A stretch of DNA of 45,689 nt from NCBI GenBank assembly GCA_024743405.1, contig JANSWP010000057.1, forward strand, positions 1 to 45,689. Reading direction: 5' to 3'. The DNA is from Bacteroidota bacterium. GTDB taxonomy: Bacteria > Bacteroidota > Bacteroidia > Chitinophagales > Saprospiraceae. Positions 34,489 to 43,550 of the stretch are shown piece after piece. Each line of letters starts with the position of its first letter. The first letter of the stretch is position 1. A program made the translations under genes and the position numbers. Below the pieces are notes generated by a model. The model did no database searches. It was not told the DNA's origin and saw only the letters and a program-made list of their open reading frames with translations.

Positions 34489-37400
34489 CTAATGAACAAC
34501 CAATTTTAATTGTCTAGTTCGTCCTTCTTCATCTTGTATTTGTATAAAGAATAAACCTCCATTTTTAGGAGCAGTCAAAGAGATTGTATTTTCTCCAGAG
34601 GTCAAATTCGCTGCTCCAGTTTGAATTTCCATACCAGAGATATTAACCATCCGGTATTGAATATTCGTACTGTTTTCAGCCTTGATAATTAGGTTGATTG
34701 CTGAATTAGAATAAGTTAAATTAGGTCGCAATTGAGCAGTTAAACCAGCTAATTCGAGGTCATTTGTACTACTTAATAAATTGATTGGAGTATTGGTGAA
34801 ATTGAAAGCACCACCTGCCAAATCACAGAAATTGGCAACGACCAACTTAGGCATAATACTATTATCGGCGAATGCAACTTCTGTATTTCCGAGTTCTAAT
34901 ACATTAAATGTCAGACGTAAAAGAGCGGTTCCGTTAGGGAATGTCAAACCATCATTTGACAAATATTCTTGGAAAACTAACCTCAATTTATCATCTACAA
35001 TATTGAAATCCCAATTAAGGTTGATTCCTGAGCTTGGATTTGCTAATTGCTCTAATTCAGCAAACTCTAATAGATCTGTATCCCATTCGAGTGCAAACTG
35101 AATTCCTCGAATATTTTCGAAATCTTTAACGGTCAAGTCTAGAATTACTTGTTGATTATTGACCGTCACTTCATTCAAGTTAAAGGATGGATTGTAGGCT
35201 GCACTAGGATTAGTTTCTGGAACAATATCACCAGCTTTTAAGGCAGTGAAGTCTTGATCGACAGCATCATCCATTAAATTGTCAAGCGTAATGTTTGTTT
35301 CATATACATCTAATGCCGAGAAATCATTTGGTAAATCGTCATAATTACCGATAAAGTGCCAGATGGAGATTCCAGAAGGTACATCTTGTCCAAGAATGAA
35401 TTTACGCATACTCACTAAATCAAAAGCGGTATTGGTTTGAGATTGATTGACATCAAAAGCAATGAATTCATCTGCATTTTGGAGCGGATTCATACCCAGA
35501 ATATGGCAGGCTCCTTTTGCGATATCAAAAATCGTCACTCCTTCTTCGGGGTTTTCATCAGAAAAAGCAGAGATATCAAATGATTCGCCTTCAGGTAGAT
35601 TTGTAAACTCGTAATTTCCATCACTATCCGTAGTCGTTTCAATAGAATATACGTCGAATTGGCAAGTTATTTCGATGTCTTGCATTGGGTTCCCATTCTT
35701 ATCCAAAACTTTTCCGCCAATAGAAATATCGCCTGAAGGAATATTGGTGTTGAATAAGCCACCTGCTAATTCACAATTATTGGCGACAATAACTTTAGGC
35801 ATAACAGAATCATCTGCAAAAGCTAATTGATAATCACCGGATTGTAAAATGTTGAAAGTCAATTCTGCGACCACTTCATCATCATCGATAGTTACTGGAT
35901 CAGATGCCATTGTAGCGAATGTTACTCTTAAATCATCATTGACAAGATTTTGGTAAAATGTAAAGGGCGTTCCATTTGGCGTTAATGCTAGATCCACAAA
36001 TTCTAAGACATTATTGTCCCATTGAATTGCAAATTGTCCAGCAGAAATATTCATGAAATCTTTAACTGTCAAACCTACTGTTAATTCTTGACCGTTTTGA
36101 GTTATTTCATCCAAACTAAAGATCGGATTCACATTCGCGGTAGGATTGGTTTCTGGTGCCAAATCACCGGTTTTAACTGCAGTGAAATCATGCCCAACTG
36201 TATTATTTATCAAGTTTGGTAAAACAATCGCCTGCATTTGGTCTTGGTATGCTGTTTGGTCTGGATCTAAGTCATCATAATTTGAAATAAACTGCCAAAC
36301 TGGATAGTCTAAAGATATCGCTTCGCCAAGGATTATTTTTTGCATCATGACTAAGTCAAATGTAGAATAACCTCCACTTTTATTGACGTCTAATGCTATT
36401 ATTGCCGCAGGTGTAGATAAGAGATCTAGCCATAAAATTTGACATCTTCCTAACATGACGTCATACATGGTCACCCCTTTTTCTGGATCTACTTCAGAGA
36501 AGGCAGTGATAGTGAAAGTCTCTCCAGCCGGTAAATCAAGGAAGGTATATTCACCATTTGAATCGGTTTGTGTGTTTACATTAAATCCTGAAAATGAACA
36601 GGTTACAACTGTGTTTGGCAAAGGGGTGCCATCTACTTCTGAGATATTACCACTTATGGAGATATCGCCAGAAGGTTGGTCGCAAAGGTTTAAATTATCT
36701 TGAATTATTACTGTCGTTGTACAATAGTCCTGATCACCTGAGGAAGTACAGGTAGCCCACATTTCTATTGTATTAATTCCTAGTTCATCACAAGTGAAAA
36801 TTCTAGAAATATCATTGATGTCCGGAGAAAAAGAGACGGTTACGTCACCTCCACCCGAACAAAAACTTCCATCGTCAATATCTGATGCCCAAATTTCAAT
36901 AATGCCATTTGACGATACTTCAACGACAAGTCCATTTTTACAATAAGGAACGGCAGTATCATTTCCAGGCTCTTCGATCAAAATTTCTTGAGTGTAAGTA
37001 ATATAGCCATCCCATGTATCGGATATGCCACTTGGGAAATCGACTCCATCCCAACTATCACGGAAGGTACGCTCATCTGAGTCACCATCACCATCTAAAT
37101 CATTATTTGGAATGGCTAAAACATTTTCAGGGACTTCAATAATTTCATCGTCAATAAATGCGCCTACCACACACCAGTTAATAGCAGTCCATTTTCTAAC
37201 GACTTTTTTGTCAAATCCAGGTTCATTAAATACATTATCTTCATAAGAAACTGCAGTCAATTCGCAGGTCTCATTAAAAAATTGAGGCGTTCCCGCAAAT
37301 GCACCATCAATTGGTGTACCGAAGGGTAATATTCGATCTTCGGGAAATTCTACCACAAAGTCTGAAATATGATTCAAGAAAACGATTTGAGAACACCATG

Positions 37401-38844
37401 CCGTATTTCCGTTTGGATTATTCAAATCCATCGCTGTCCAGCTTCTCACGATATTACCTTGTTTACATTGATCTAAGTCAATGGCAACATCATGATCAAT
37501 TCCAAAATCACAAGGTAAATCGAATTCGGGCTTTCCAAAATAAGCATTTAATGCATGATTTTGAGCTGCTTGATTACCGTTCAAACTGGCGATAAGGTTG
37601 GCCAAATCATCAGTGAAATCATCACAGCTTACGGTTTGAGGTGAAGGACAAGTTACTGCAACAGGAACAGGTGCATTACAAACTTTAATGCTTGACTGGC
37701 AAATATCATAATTAATAGAGGCAAATCCATCGGTTAGGAATAGCCCTGGTGTGCCATTACATCCAAGAGAAGAAGAATTTATACTTGTAAACAATGGTGT
37801 TGGATCTTCATCCAAAACAAGGAAATAAACCTCCACCTCATCTGCCTCAAAATCACAATATTCTAGAGACGGATAATAACATCGATCGAATTCATCAGAG
37901 CTGATTGAATTATCTGCCTTGGCAACTAAATAGTATAATTGGTTATTGTCATCTGAACTTCCTGAATTGAATTTCTCTGCCTCAACAGTGACACATCCAG
38001 TTGGTGCTTCTACATAATGATTATCACAAGATGCATAAGGCGCAGCTGATATGGAAGGACAAACGTTTAGCATATCATCAATTTGAACCTCAGAATAACA
38101 GACATTTTGGTCGCCAGATTCATTAGTCACCCACATTTGAAGGAGTTGTAGTCCTAAGTCATCACAAGTGAAAACGCGACTTTGATCTGTTATATCCGAA
38201 GAAAAAGAGAAGGTCAAATCTTCATTACAAAGGCAATAACTCCCATCATCAATATCTGTTGCCCAGATTGTCGCTTCAGCTGGATTTGTGTTAGCCAAAC
38301 TAACATTAATTCCAATATCACAAATGGCTACGATATCATTATTGCCATTTCCGCCAATACATTGACTATTAAAGAAATTTAGATTTACCAATTGAAAGTC
38401 ACTATTTGTAATTTCAATTGCAGTTGGATTATTGGTGATACTTAATGCAGGGCTAGTTGTTGAAAAAACATCAAAGTAAAGGGTGAAAATAGATTCACAA
38501 TCATTTACGTTTACCCCTTGGGTCTGAGTGTCAAACCAAGCAAAAGTAACAGTACCATTGCTAGAGTTAAAGGTTCCAAAGTTACTAGCAGTCAAATCTT
38601 GCAAACCGAAAGCACCTACATCTGAAAAGGATAACTGGTTTGGATTCCAATTCATCGAAAACTGCATAGACATAAGGTCATCGAAGTTTTTGACATTAAA
38701 ATCTACCTCTAAAATATTGGTTTGTTGATTTAATGTTGGGACTGCATAAATCTCAAGCGGATCAGCTTTTAAGTAAAAGAAGTTGATGGCAAAAAGCATG
38801 ATAAAACTCCATCGGAGCGTGTTTTTTGATAAGTTCATTTTCAA
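34489..38844 (-). CDS. Large T9SS protein with cohesin-like and dockerin-like modules
   Basis: The 1451-residue exported protein has a signal segment ending near KADPLEIYAV. An N-terminal cohesin-like domain (about 30-170; DDLMSMQFSMNWNPNQLSF) is followed by a long cysteine-containing region with two copies of a WATDIDDGSYC / IFTCDELG-type unit. Two tandem modules of about 300 residues come next. Each has a carboxypeptidase-regulatory-like domain (GNGKVL-type start; DSDGNYEFTNLPEGE), a dockerin-like EF-hand (DVNKSGGYSTFD at about 815; DVNQSQTNTAFD at about 1130) and another cohesin-like domain (GIQFALEWDTDLLEFAEL). The last 75 residues form a T9SS type A sorting domain (MVNISGMEIQTGAANL ... 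GLFFIQIQDEEG). It is the downstream gene of a probable two-gene unit. Domain calls rest on motif pattern, not on a search. Confidence 0.82.
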   Translation of the reverse strand: MKMNLSKNTLRWSFIMLFAINFFYLKADPLEIYAVPTLNQQTNILEVDFNVKNFDDLMSMQFSMNWNPNQLSFSDVGAFGLQDLTASNFGTFNSSNGTVTFAWFDTQTQGVNVNDCESIFTLYFDVFSTTSPALSITNNPTAIEITNSDFQLVNLNFFNSQCIGGNGNNDIVAICDIGINVSLANTNPAEATIWATDIDDGSYCLCNEDLTFSFSSDITDQSRVFTCDDLGLQLLQMWVTNESGDQNVCYSEVQIDDMLNVCPSISAAPYASCDNHYVEAPTGCVTVEAEKFNSGSSDDNNQLYYLVAKADNSISSDEFDRCYYPSLEYCDFEADEVEVYFLVLDEDPTPLFTSINSSSLGCNGTPGLFLTDGFASINYDICQSSIKVCNAPVPVAVTCPSPQTVSCDDFTDDLANLIASLNGNQAAQNHALNAYFGKPEFDLPCDFGIDHDVAIDLDQCKQGNIVRSWTAMDLNNPNGNTAWCSQIVFLNHISDFVVEFPEDRILPFGTPIDGAFAGTPQFFNETCELTAVSYEDNVFNEPGFDKKVVRKWTAINWCVVGAFIDDEIIEVPENVLAIPNNDLDGDGDSDERTFRDSWDGVDFPSGISDTWDGYITYTQEILIEEPGNDTAVPYCKNGLVVEVSSNGIIEIWASDIDDGSFCSGGGDVTVSFSPDINDISRIFTCDELGINTIEMWATCTSSGDQDYCTTTVIIQDNLNLCDQPSGDISISGNISEVDGTPLPNTVVTCSFSGFNVNTQTDSNGEYTFLDLPAGETFTITAFSEVDPEKGVTMYDVMLGRCQILWLDLLSTPAAIIALDVNKSGGYSTFDLVMMQKIILGEAISLDYPVWQFISNYDDLDPDQTAYQDQMQAIVLPNLINNTVGHDFTAVKTGDLAPETNPTANVNPIFSLDEITQNGQELTVGLTVKDFMNISAGQFAIQWDNNVLEFVDLALTPNGTPFTFYQNLVNDDLRVTFATMASDPVTIDDDEVVAELTFNILQSGDYQLAFADDSVMPKVIVANNCELAGGLFNTNIPSGDISIGGKVLDKNGNPMQDIEITCQFDVYSIETTTDSDGNYEFTNLPEGESFDISAFSDENPEEGVTIFDIAKGACHILGMNPLQNADEFIAFDVNQSQTNTAFDLVSMRKFILGQDVPSGISIWHFIGNYDDLPNDFSALDVYETNITLDNLMDDAVDQDFTALKAGDIVPETNPSAAYNPSFNLNEVTVNNQQVILDLTVKDFENIRGIQFALEWDTDLLEFAELEQLANPSSGINLNWDFNIVDDKLRLVFQEYLSNDGLTFPNGTALLRLTFNVLELGNTEVAFADNSIMPKLVVANFCDLAGGAFNFTNTPINLLSSTNDLELAGLTAQLRPNLTYSNSAINLIIKAENSTNIQYRMVNISGMEIQTGAANLTSGENTISLTAPKNGGLFFIQIQDEEGRTRQLKLVVH

Positions 38845-38921
38845 TAGAGATTAATTCGTTGAGAGATTAGGTTTGTTTGAGCGTTTTGTGTTCGATATTA
38901 AAAAACGTTCAGACAAAGACC

Positions 38922-41165
38922 TCAATTAATAATAATTTTTCCGGTACTCACTAATCCTTTCTCTGAAAGGATTTGAAAAACGTAAAGTCCAGATGGCAGG
39001 TTATTTTTATAGAAATAAAATTGGTTGCCATCAAAATTCAATTGTTGGGATAGCCTTCCTGTTTGGTCGAAAAGCCTAAAAGTACTTTGTAGCAAGGTCG
39101 CACCTTCGAGTTGAAAAAGAGCCTTATCTGCAACTGGGTTTGGAGCGATTGTTAATGCCAATCCAGGTATAAAATAGGATACGGTTCCATCTAGAATTTC
39201 TAAGAAATTTTTACCGATGGTGTGGAAGACCTTAGGTGTAGAAATTGGATCTTTGAGGTCAAAATAAATAGAAAAGCTGTTTTCGATTCTCGTGTTTAAA
39301 GGCAAATCAGGAACTTGCGCAATTCGGAATTTTACAAATCCTTGAGAAGCAACATTGTTGGTCATGCTATCGGGTAATGAAATATTTTGGAAATAAAACT
39401 GAATGATGTTCTCTTCCAACATTTCAAATCGATACGGATGGCTTGCCGCGCCAGGCTGAATGGATCCAGGATTCAGTTCCGGTGGCAAGGTGTCCAAGAT
39501 GACCAAATTGAGAGCGGTATCTGTGCCGGTATTTTGAAAGCGTATTAAATATTCTATTTCTGTATTAGGGTTGATTAAATGATCAGAATACAAACCTCTA
39601 GGGAATGCAATGGCGTAATTAGGGTTTGATTGAGCAATATTTTCTTGACAATCGAAATCACGAAAACGATCTCCATCGTCTTGTGAAAAGGGTGTAATGT
39701 AACCCAAACTAAAATCACCCATTACGTCTGTCCCACAACCTTCTACCGTGGTAATCGGAGTAGATTGCCCTGGATGAAAGTCTACTTGGTCTGTAGTCAG
39801 TCGCCACGTAACACCATTCGCAGGTTTGAGAAATGTAATTTCTTCACCAGCGTTTAACTGAAAATCACCTGTTGCATCCCCAGCATCTAAATGCATAACC
39901 ACATCTTCAATTACAATAAAATTTAGGGCTTTTTGCATGTCAAAATTCCCACTGTTTTTTATGGTAAATTCTACTTCATTACCCAGACATTCACTACTAA
40001 CTTCAACCTTTGCTCCAGACCAATTTGGTGAAGCATCACAAAAATCATTAGGGAAAATCTCAGCCTTGGTACAATGTGTTTGACCTTCAATGACATCACA
40101 GTCTAAACTAACTAGGACCTCAAAAGAACCGCAAAAGCCACTTTCAATATTTCCTAAGGGAAATGTGTAAATGTTATTGTTTGACGAAGACCATGGAATG
40201 GAGCTATCTAGGATCGTTAATAGGTTGTCAAATTCAATTTCAATATAAGCATTGGAAGCATTTAGCGTTCCTTTATTACAGTAACTTATTTGGAAACGAC
40301 TATTCGTACATGGGCTTAAGTAATCGGTACTCAAATTGACTTCTAATTTTGGACATTCAACCTTTTTTTGAATCGGAATATCTAATGGTAAAGGCAATGC
40401 TCCTTGCTCCAAAATAAGTTTATAAGATGGCTGGCAACTTTCCCAATATCCTAATTCTGAAGAAACTAAAGAGAAATCATATTCTCCAGATTTTAGAGGC
40501 ATTGCAAACTGTCCTTCTGCATTTGTTCTAGCGTAAAAGGTTCTTCCATTTCCAATAGCCTTTACTGTCCAATTGGTTTGTCTAAGTTCACCAAAATTAT
40601 ATAAGCAATCATCATTTTCGTCTTCAAATACGGCACCGCTTAGGAGAGAAGAAAATTGGACATTATTAATCTTTAAGTTTACAGGATTCCCATTGGCGTC
40701 ATAAATTTCTGCAATAAAAGGTAAGTTGGTGATAGAGATCATGGCTTCGACTTCCGCAATTTTTTCGAAAGTAACGGAGAATAACAACTCCCCATCAGGC
40801 AAACTTATGCCCTCTACATTTTGATCATACCACAAAAAGGGAAGTCTTCCATTATCTGTATTGTTTGGAACTGCCCCAAAATTGGAAGCTCCAAGAAAAG
40901 GCAAACCACTAAAATCTACATCAACTTTTTCAAATGAAACGGCTGCTAAATTCCAGTGAATGGAGAATTGCATGGAAAGAATATCATCAAACCCATCTTC
41001 AACCATGAAAAAAACGACTTTTTTATCTTGTGCTGCATCAGAAACAATTGGAGTCAACACTAAATCTGTCGCTTTTATGGAAGACACTCCCAAAAAGCAA
41101 AGTATCAAAAAGACCCAACTCTTTTTTTGATGGTATGATAGTCGTGTATCTAAATTTTCATTCAT
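38922..41165 (-). CDS. T9SS protein with cohesin-like N-terminus and DUF11/SdrD-like domains
   Basis: This 747-residue secreted protein starts with an N-terminal export signal (KKSWVFLILCFLGVSSIKAT). A cohesin-like domain (about 35-175; DDILSMQFSIHWNLAAVSFE) is clearly paralogous to the start of the downstream 1451-residue protein. An SdrD B-like segment (GAVFEDENDDCLYNFGE) comes next, then two conserved-repeat regions (YCNKGTLNASNAYIEIEFDN; YLIRFQNTGTDTALNLVILD) of the DUF11/DUF7619 kind common in Bacteroidota surface proteins. A T9SS type A sorting domain ends the chain (LTIAPNPVADKALFQLEG ... GLYVFQILSEKG). It precedes the 1451-residue gene by 77 bases on the same strand with no terminator between, so the two are probably co-transcribed. 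Likely an outer-surface scaffold or adhesin. Confidence 0.83.
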   Translation of the reverse strand: MNENLDTRLSYHQKKSWVFLILCFLGVSSIKATDLVLTPIVSDAAQDKKVVFFMVEDGFDDILSMQFSIHWNLAAVSFEKVDVDFSGLPFLGASNFGAVPNNTDNGRLPFLWYDQNVEGISLPDGELLFSVTFEKIAEVEAMISITNLPFIAEIYDANGNPVNLKINNVQFSSLLSGAVFEDENDDCLYNFGELRQTNWTVKAIGNGRTFYARTNAEGQFAMPLKSGEYDFSLVSSELGYWESCQPSYKLILEQGALPLPLDIPIQKKVECPKLEVNLSTDYLSPCTNSRFQISYCNKGTLNASNAYIEIEFDNLLTILDSSIPWSSSNNNIYTFPLGNIESGFCGSFEVLVSLDCDVIEGQTHCTKAEIFPNDFCDASPNWSGAKVEVSSECLGNEVEFTIKNSGNFDMQKALNFIVIEDVVMHLDAGDATGDFQLNAGEEITFLKPANGVTWRLTTDQVDFHPGQSTPITTVEGCGTDVMGDFSLGYITPFSQDDGDRFRDFDCQENIAQSNPNYAIAFPRGLYSDHLINPNTEIEYLIRFQNTGTDTALNLVILDTLPPELNPGSIQPGAASHPYRFEMLEENIIQFYFQNISLPDSMTNNVASQGFVKFRIAQVPDLPLNTRIENSFSIYFDLKDPISTPKVFHTIGKNFLEILDGTVSYFIPGLALTIAPNPVADKALFQLEGATLLQSTFRLFDQTGRLSQQLNFDGNQFYFYKNNLPSGLYVFQILSEKGLVSTGKIIIN

Positions 41166-41407
41166 GGGTACAAATTAATTGTCCGTTTACTATTCTAGAT
41201 GTCGTTAAAATTTGCTCTTTGTTTACATAAATATTCCTTCGACGATACAAATGTGGGTATCAAATAGAGAGAATTCAAAAACAATTTAGTCTATTTGTAT
41301 TTATATTTTTTGTTTTTTTAGTTATAATAATATGATAATGAGTTGATTAATGTATTTTTTTGTATTTAAAAATTAACTTAATTAAAATTTTTTTTATTTG
41401 AAATTTT

Positions 41408-41415
41408 TAATTTTG
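41408..41415 (+). promoter_or_regulatory. Possible -7 element very close to the start of the next gene
   Basis: TAATTTTG fits TAnnTTTG and ends 11 bases before the ATG at 41427. A transcript starting about seven bases downstream would have almost no leader. The surrounding 260-base divergent gap is extremely AT-rich with long T-runs; no repeat or small gene was seen. A -33 TTG at standard spacing is absent. Confidence 0.35.
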
Positions 41416-41426
41416 CTTCAAAAAAG

Positions 41427-42833
41427 ATGGAGCATACCCGTTTGTTTGAATTTTATAGTCGCTTTTCACCAAAGCAAATGAGGGAATTCAATGACTTTGT
41501 TCGGTCTCCTTTTTTTAATAAACGCCCTTATCTTATCTCATTAAGCGATTTTTTGGAGGCATTCAACAAAAAAAAGAGTAAGGCAAAGTCCAAAGAAAAG
41601 GCTTTTCAAAAGATGTTTCCTAAGGAAATTTATGATGATCAAAAATTTCGCCTAGCTACCAGTAATTTATTGAAACTAATGGAAGAGTTTGTCGCCCATC
41701 GTTCTTTTGCTGAAGACACTTTCGAAAAGAAATTAAGGTTAGTGAAATTTTATAGAGAAGCAAAATTGCCTAAACACTATGAAACAGCTCTAAAAAAGAT
41801 TTCTTTTTTGGAAGAAAATCAATCGGAACGAAATGCTGAATTTTTTGATACACAGGTACAATTATTACAAGAAACCTATATTCATAGTGGTGGTGGAAAA
41901 GGAACACCTGGTGATTTAAGGGAAGCATCTTCAAGTCTTGATTTAGCATATCTTTCAAAAAAATTACGCCTAACCTGCCAGTTATTGAATATTCAGGCAG
42001 TTAGGAAAGTTGAATTTGATGTGGGTTTACAAAAGGAGTTTCTCTATTTGATTGGACAAAAAGATTTGAAGGAGGAACCAGCTATTGCCGTTTATTTTCA
42101 AGTTTATCGTTTTTTATCAAAGCCTGATGATGAAGCCGCTTTTCAAACTTTTAAAGCATTAATTAATGTGCACAAGGATAAATTTCCTTCCTGGGAAATA
42201 CGGGATTTGATTTTATTCGCACTCAATTTTTGCATTCGGAGAGGAAATGATGGTCATCAAAACTATTTTAAAGAAGGACAAGACCTCTACAAAATGGGCA
42301 TTGAGAAAGGCTATTTATTACAAAATGGGGAACTATCTCGTTTCACCTATATCAATGCAGTAATGATGAGTTTGAAAATGAAAGACTTCCGCTGGTCAGA
42401 AAATTTCATTCAGGAATTTGAAAAACTATTGAACCGAAAAGAGCGTGAAAGCACTTTCAGTTATTGTCTTGCAGAATTGGAGTATGCCCGAAAAAATTAC
42501 AATGAAGCGTTGCCATTATTGCAAAAGGTAGATTACAAAAATATTTTTGTTCACCTTAATGCGAAAACCATCCAGTTAAAAATATATTATGAGTTAGATG
42601 AATATGATCTTTTACAAGCACACCTTGATGCCATGCGTATTTTTCTTCGACGAAAAAAAGTAATCGGTTATCATCGAACTAATTACGAGAACATTATTAA
42701 ATATGCTCAAAAGCTAATCACCCTCAATCCAAACAACAAATCAGCCATGCAAAATCTAAAATCGAAAATTGAACAAGAGGAGGTTTTGTCAACGAGAGGT
42801 TGGTTTTTGGAGCAAGTTGATTTTTTGTTGTAG
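41427..42833 (+). CDS. Uncharacterised all-helical, TPR-like protein
   Basis: I do not recognise a named family for this 468-residue cytoplasmic protein (no signal peptide). It is almost entirely helical, and the second half has a helix-turn-helix rhythm suggestive of TPR repeats, for example YCLAELEYARKNYNEALPLL, where the A-N-Y-EAL pattern is the TPR core. The N-terminus is distinctive: LFEFYSRFSPKQMREFNDFV followed by RSPFFNKRPYLISL. Proteins with this kind of start occur as lineage-specific paralogues in Saprospiria-type genomes, to the best of my recollection. It is divergent from the T9SS pair and convergent with ridA, so context gives no function. A perfect hairpin follows about 100 bases after the stop. 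Confidence 0.8.
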   Translation: MEHTRLFEFYSRFSPKQMREFNDFVRSPFFNKRPYLISLSDFLEAFNKKKSKAKSKEKAFQKMFPKEIYDDQKFRLATSNLLKLMEEFVAHRSFAEDTFEKKLRLVKFYREAKLPKHYETALKKISFLEENQSERNAEFFDTQVQLLQETYIHSGGGKGTPGDLREASSSLDLAYLSKKLRLTCQLLNIQAVRKVEFDVGLQKEFLYLIGQKDLKEEPAIAVYFQVYRFLSKPDDEAAFQTFKALINVHKDKFPSWEIRDLILFALNFCIRRGNDGHQNYFKEGQDLYKMGIEKGYLLQNGELSRFTYINAVMMSLKMKDFRWSENFIQEFEKLLNRKERESTFSYCLAELEYARKNYNEALPLLQKVDYKNIFVHLNAKTIQLKIYYELDEYDLLQAHLDAMRIFLRRKKVIGYHRTNYENIIKYAQKLITLNPNNKSAMQNLKSKIEQEEVLSTRGWFLEQVDFLL

Positions 42834-42930
42834 ATATTAGGTTTCAAGCCATAGAATAATTTTTGAAATAAAGCCTAATAAGGAATGGAACAGCAATAAA
42901 GTATACATCTTGACTTGCCCTTTTCCCCTA

Positions 42931-42989
42931 TAGAATCTTTAAAAAATGAGTCCATATTACCACTCTGCACTAATTTTTTAAAGATTCTA
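42931..42989. terminator. Perfect 17-bp inverted repeat between convergent genes
   Basis: TAGAATCTTTAAAAAAT (42931-42947) pairs exactly with ATTTTTTAAAGATTCTA (42973-42989) around a 25-base loop. A-run and T-run positions allow termination from both sides. Its high A+T content and long loop are atypical, so it could instead be a small repeat. Confidence 0.6.
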
Positions 42990-43054
42990 AAGAAAAAAAT
43001 ACAGACTCAATTTTGTATTCTTTTATTATTCTCTCATTCCTACTGGCGAAGTCC

Positions 43055-43438
43055 CTAAACTGCTGCAATTACCTGAACTTCTATCTTCAATCCATAATGC
43101 AAATTTGAAACAGGCACTGCCGCACGAGCAGGTTTATGGTCGCCCATAATTCTAGAATAAGTTTGATTAAAGGAACCCCAATCGTCACCGTCAGCCAGGT
43201 AGATGGTCATTTGTATTACTTTAGCTAGGCTGCTTCCTGCTTCTTCCAAAATGGCTTCAATGTTTTGTAAAACACATGCTGTTTGTTCTTCAATGGAAGC
43301 GTCCACTAATTTTTCACCCTTCTTGGTTATTGGCAATATTCCAGAAATATAAACGGTGTCATTGTGAACAACTGCTTGAGAATAATGCCCTCCTGGTGGA
43401 CAAGCCTTTTCTGTGAAGATTTTTTTGATTTCTGACAT
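43055..43438 (-). CDS. ridA: RidA-family enamine/imine deaminase
   Basis: This is a Rid (YjgF/YER057c/UK114) family protein. RidA hydrolyses reactive 2-aminoacrylate and related enamines made by PLP enzymes, protecting the cell from damage. The 127-residue length is standard. The catalytic arginine is present at position 105 (KPARAAVPVSNL), the same number as in the E. coli protein, and SQAVVHNDTVYISGILP and the helix ending IEAILEEAGSSLAKVIQMTIYL fit the chorismate-mutase-like trimer fold. It is cytoplasmic and monocistronic, with a hairpin overlapping its likely promoter. The sequence does not tell RidA proper from the Rid1-7 subgroups with certainty. Confidence 0.9.
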   Translation of the reverse strand: MSEIKKIFTEKACPPGGHYSQAVVHNDTVYISGILPITKKGEKLVDASIEEQTACVLQNIEAILEEAGSSLAKVIQMTIYLADGDDWGSFNQTYSRIMGDHKPARAAVPVSNLHYGLKIEVQVIAAV

Positions 43439-43443
43439 GTTAG

Positions 43444-43472
43444 CTTAGTTTTGTTTTGTCCACAAAACTAAG
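43444..43472 (-). promoter_or_regulatory. 11-bp inverted repeat overlapping the likely ridA -7 element
   Basis: CTTAGTTTTGT (43444-43454) and ACAAAACTAAG (43462-43472) are exact inverted repeats separated by seven bases, directly before the ridA ATG (43438). On the minus strand TAGTTTTG (43470-43463) fits TAnnTTTG. The symmetry would suit a dimeric repressor or a leader hairpin. No -33 TTG was found at normal spacing. Confidence 0.45.
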
Positions 43473-43550
43473 TCTTTTCTTAAAGTGAATTAACTTTTCC
43501 GGATCCTTCTTCTTAATTTCGTTATCATCATTCAAACAAAACTTAGCAAT

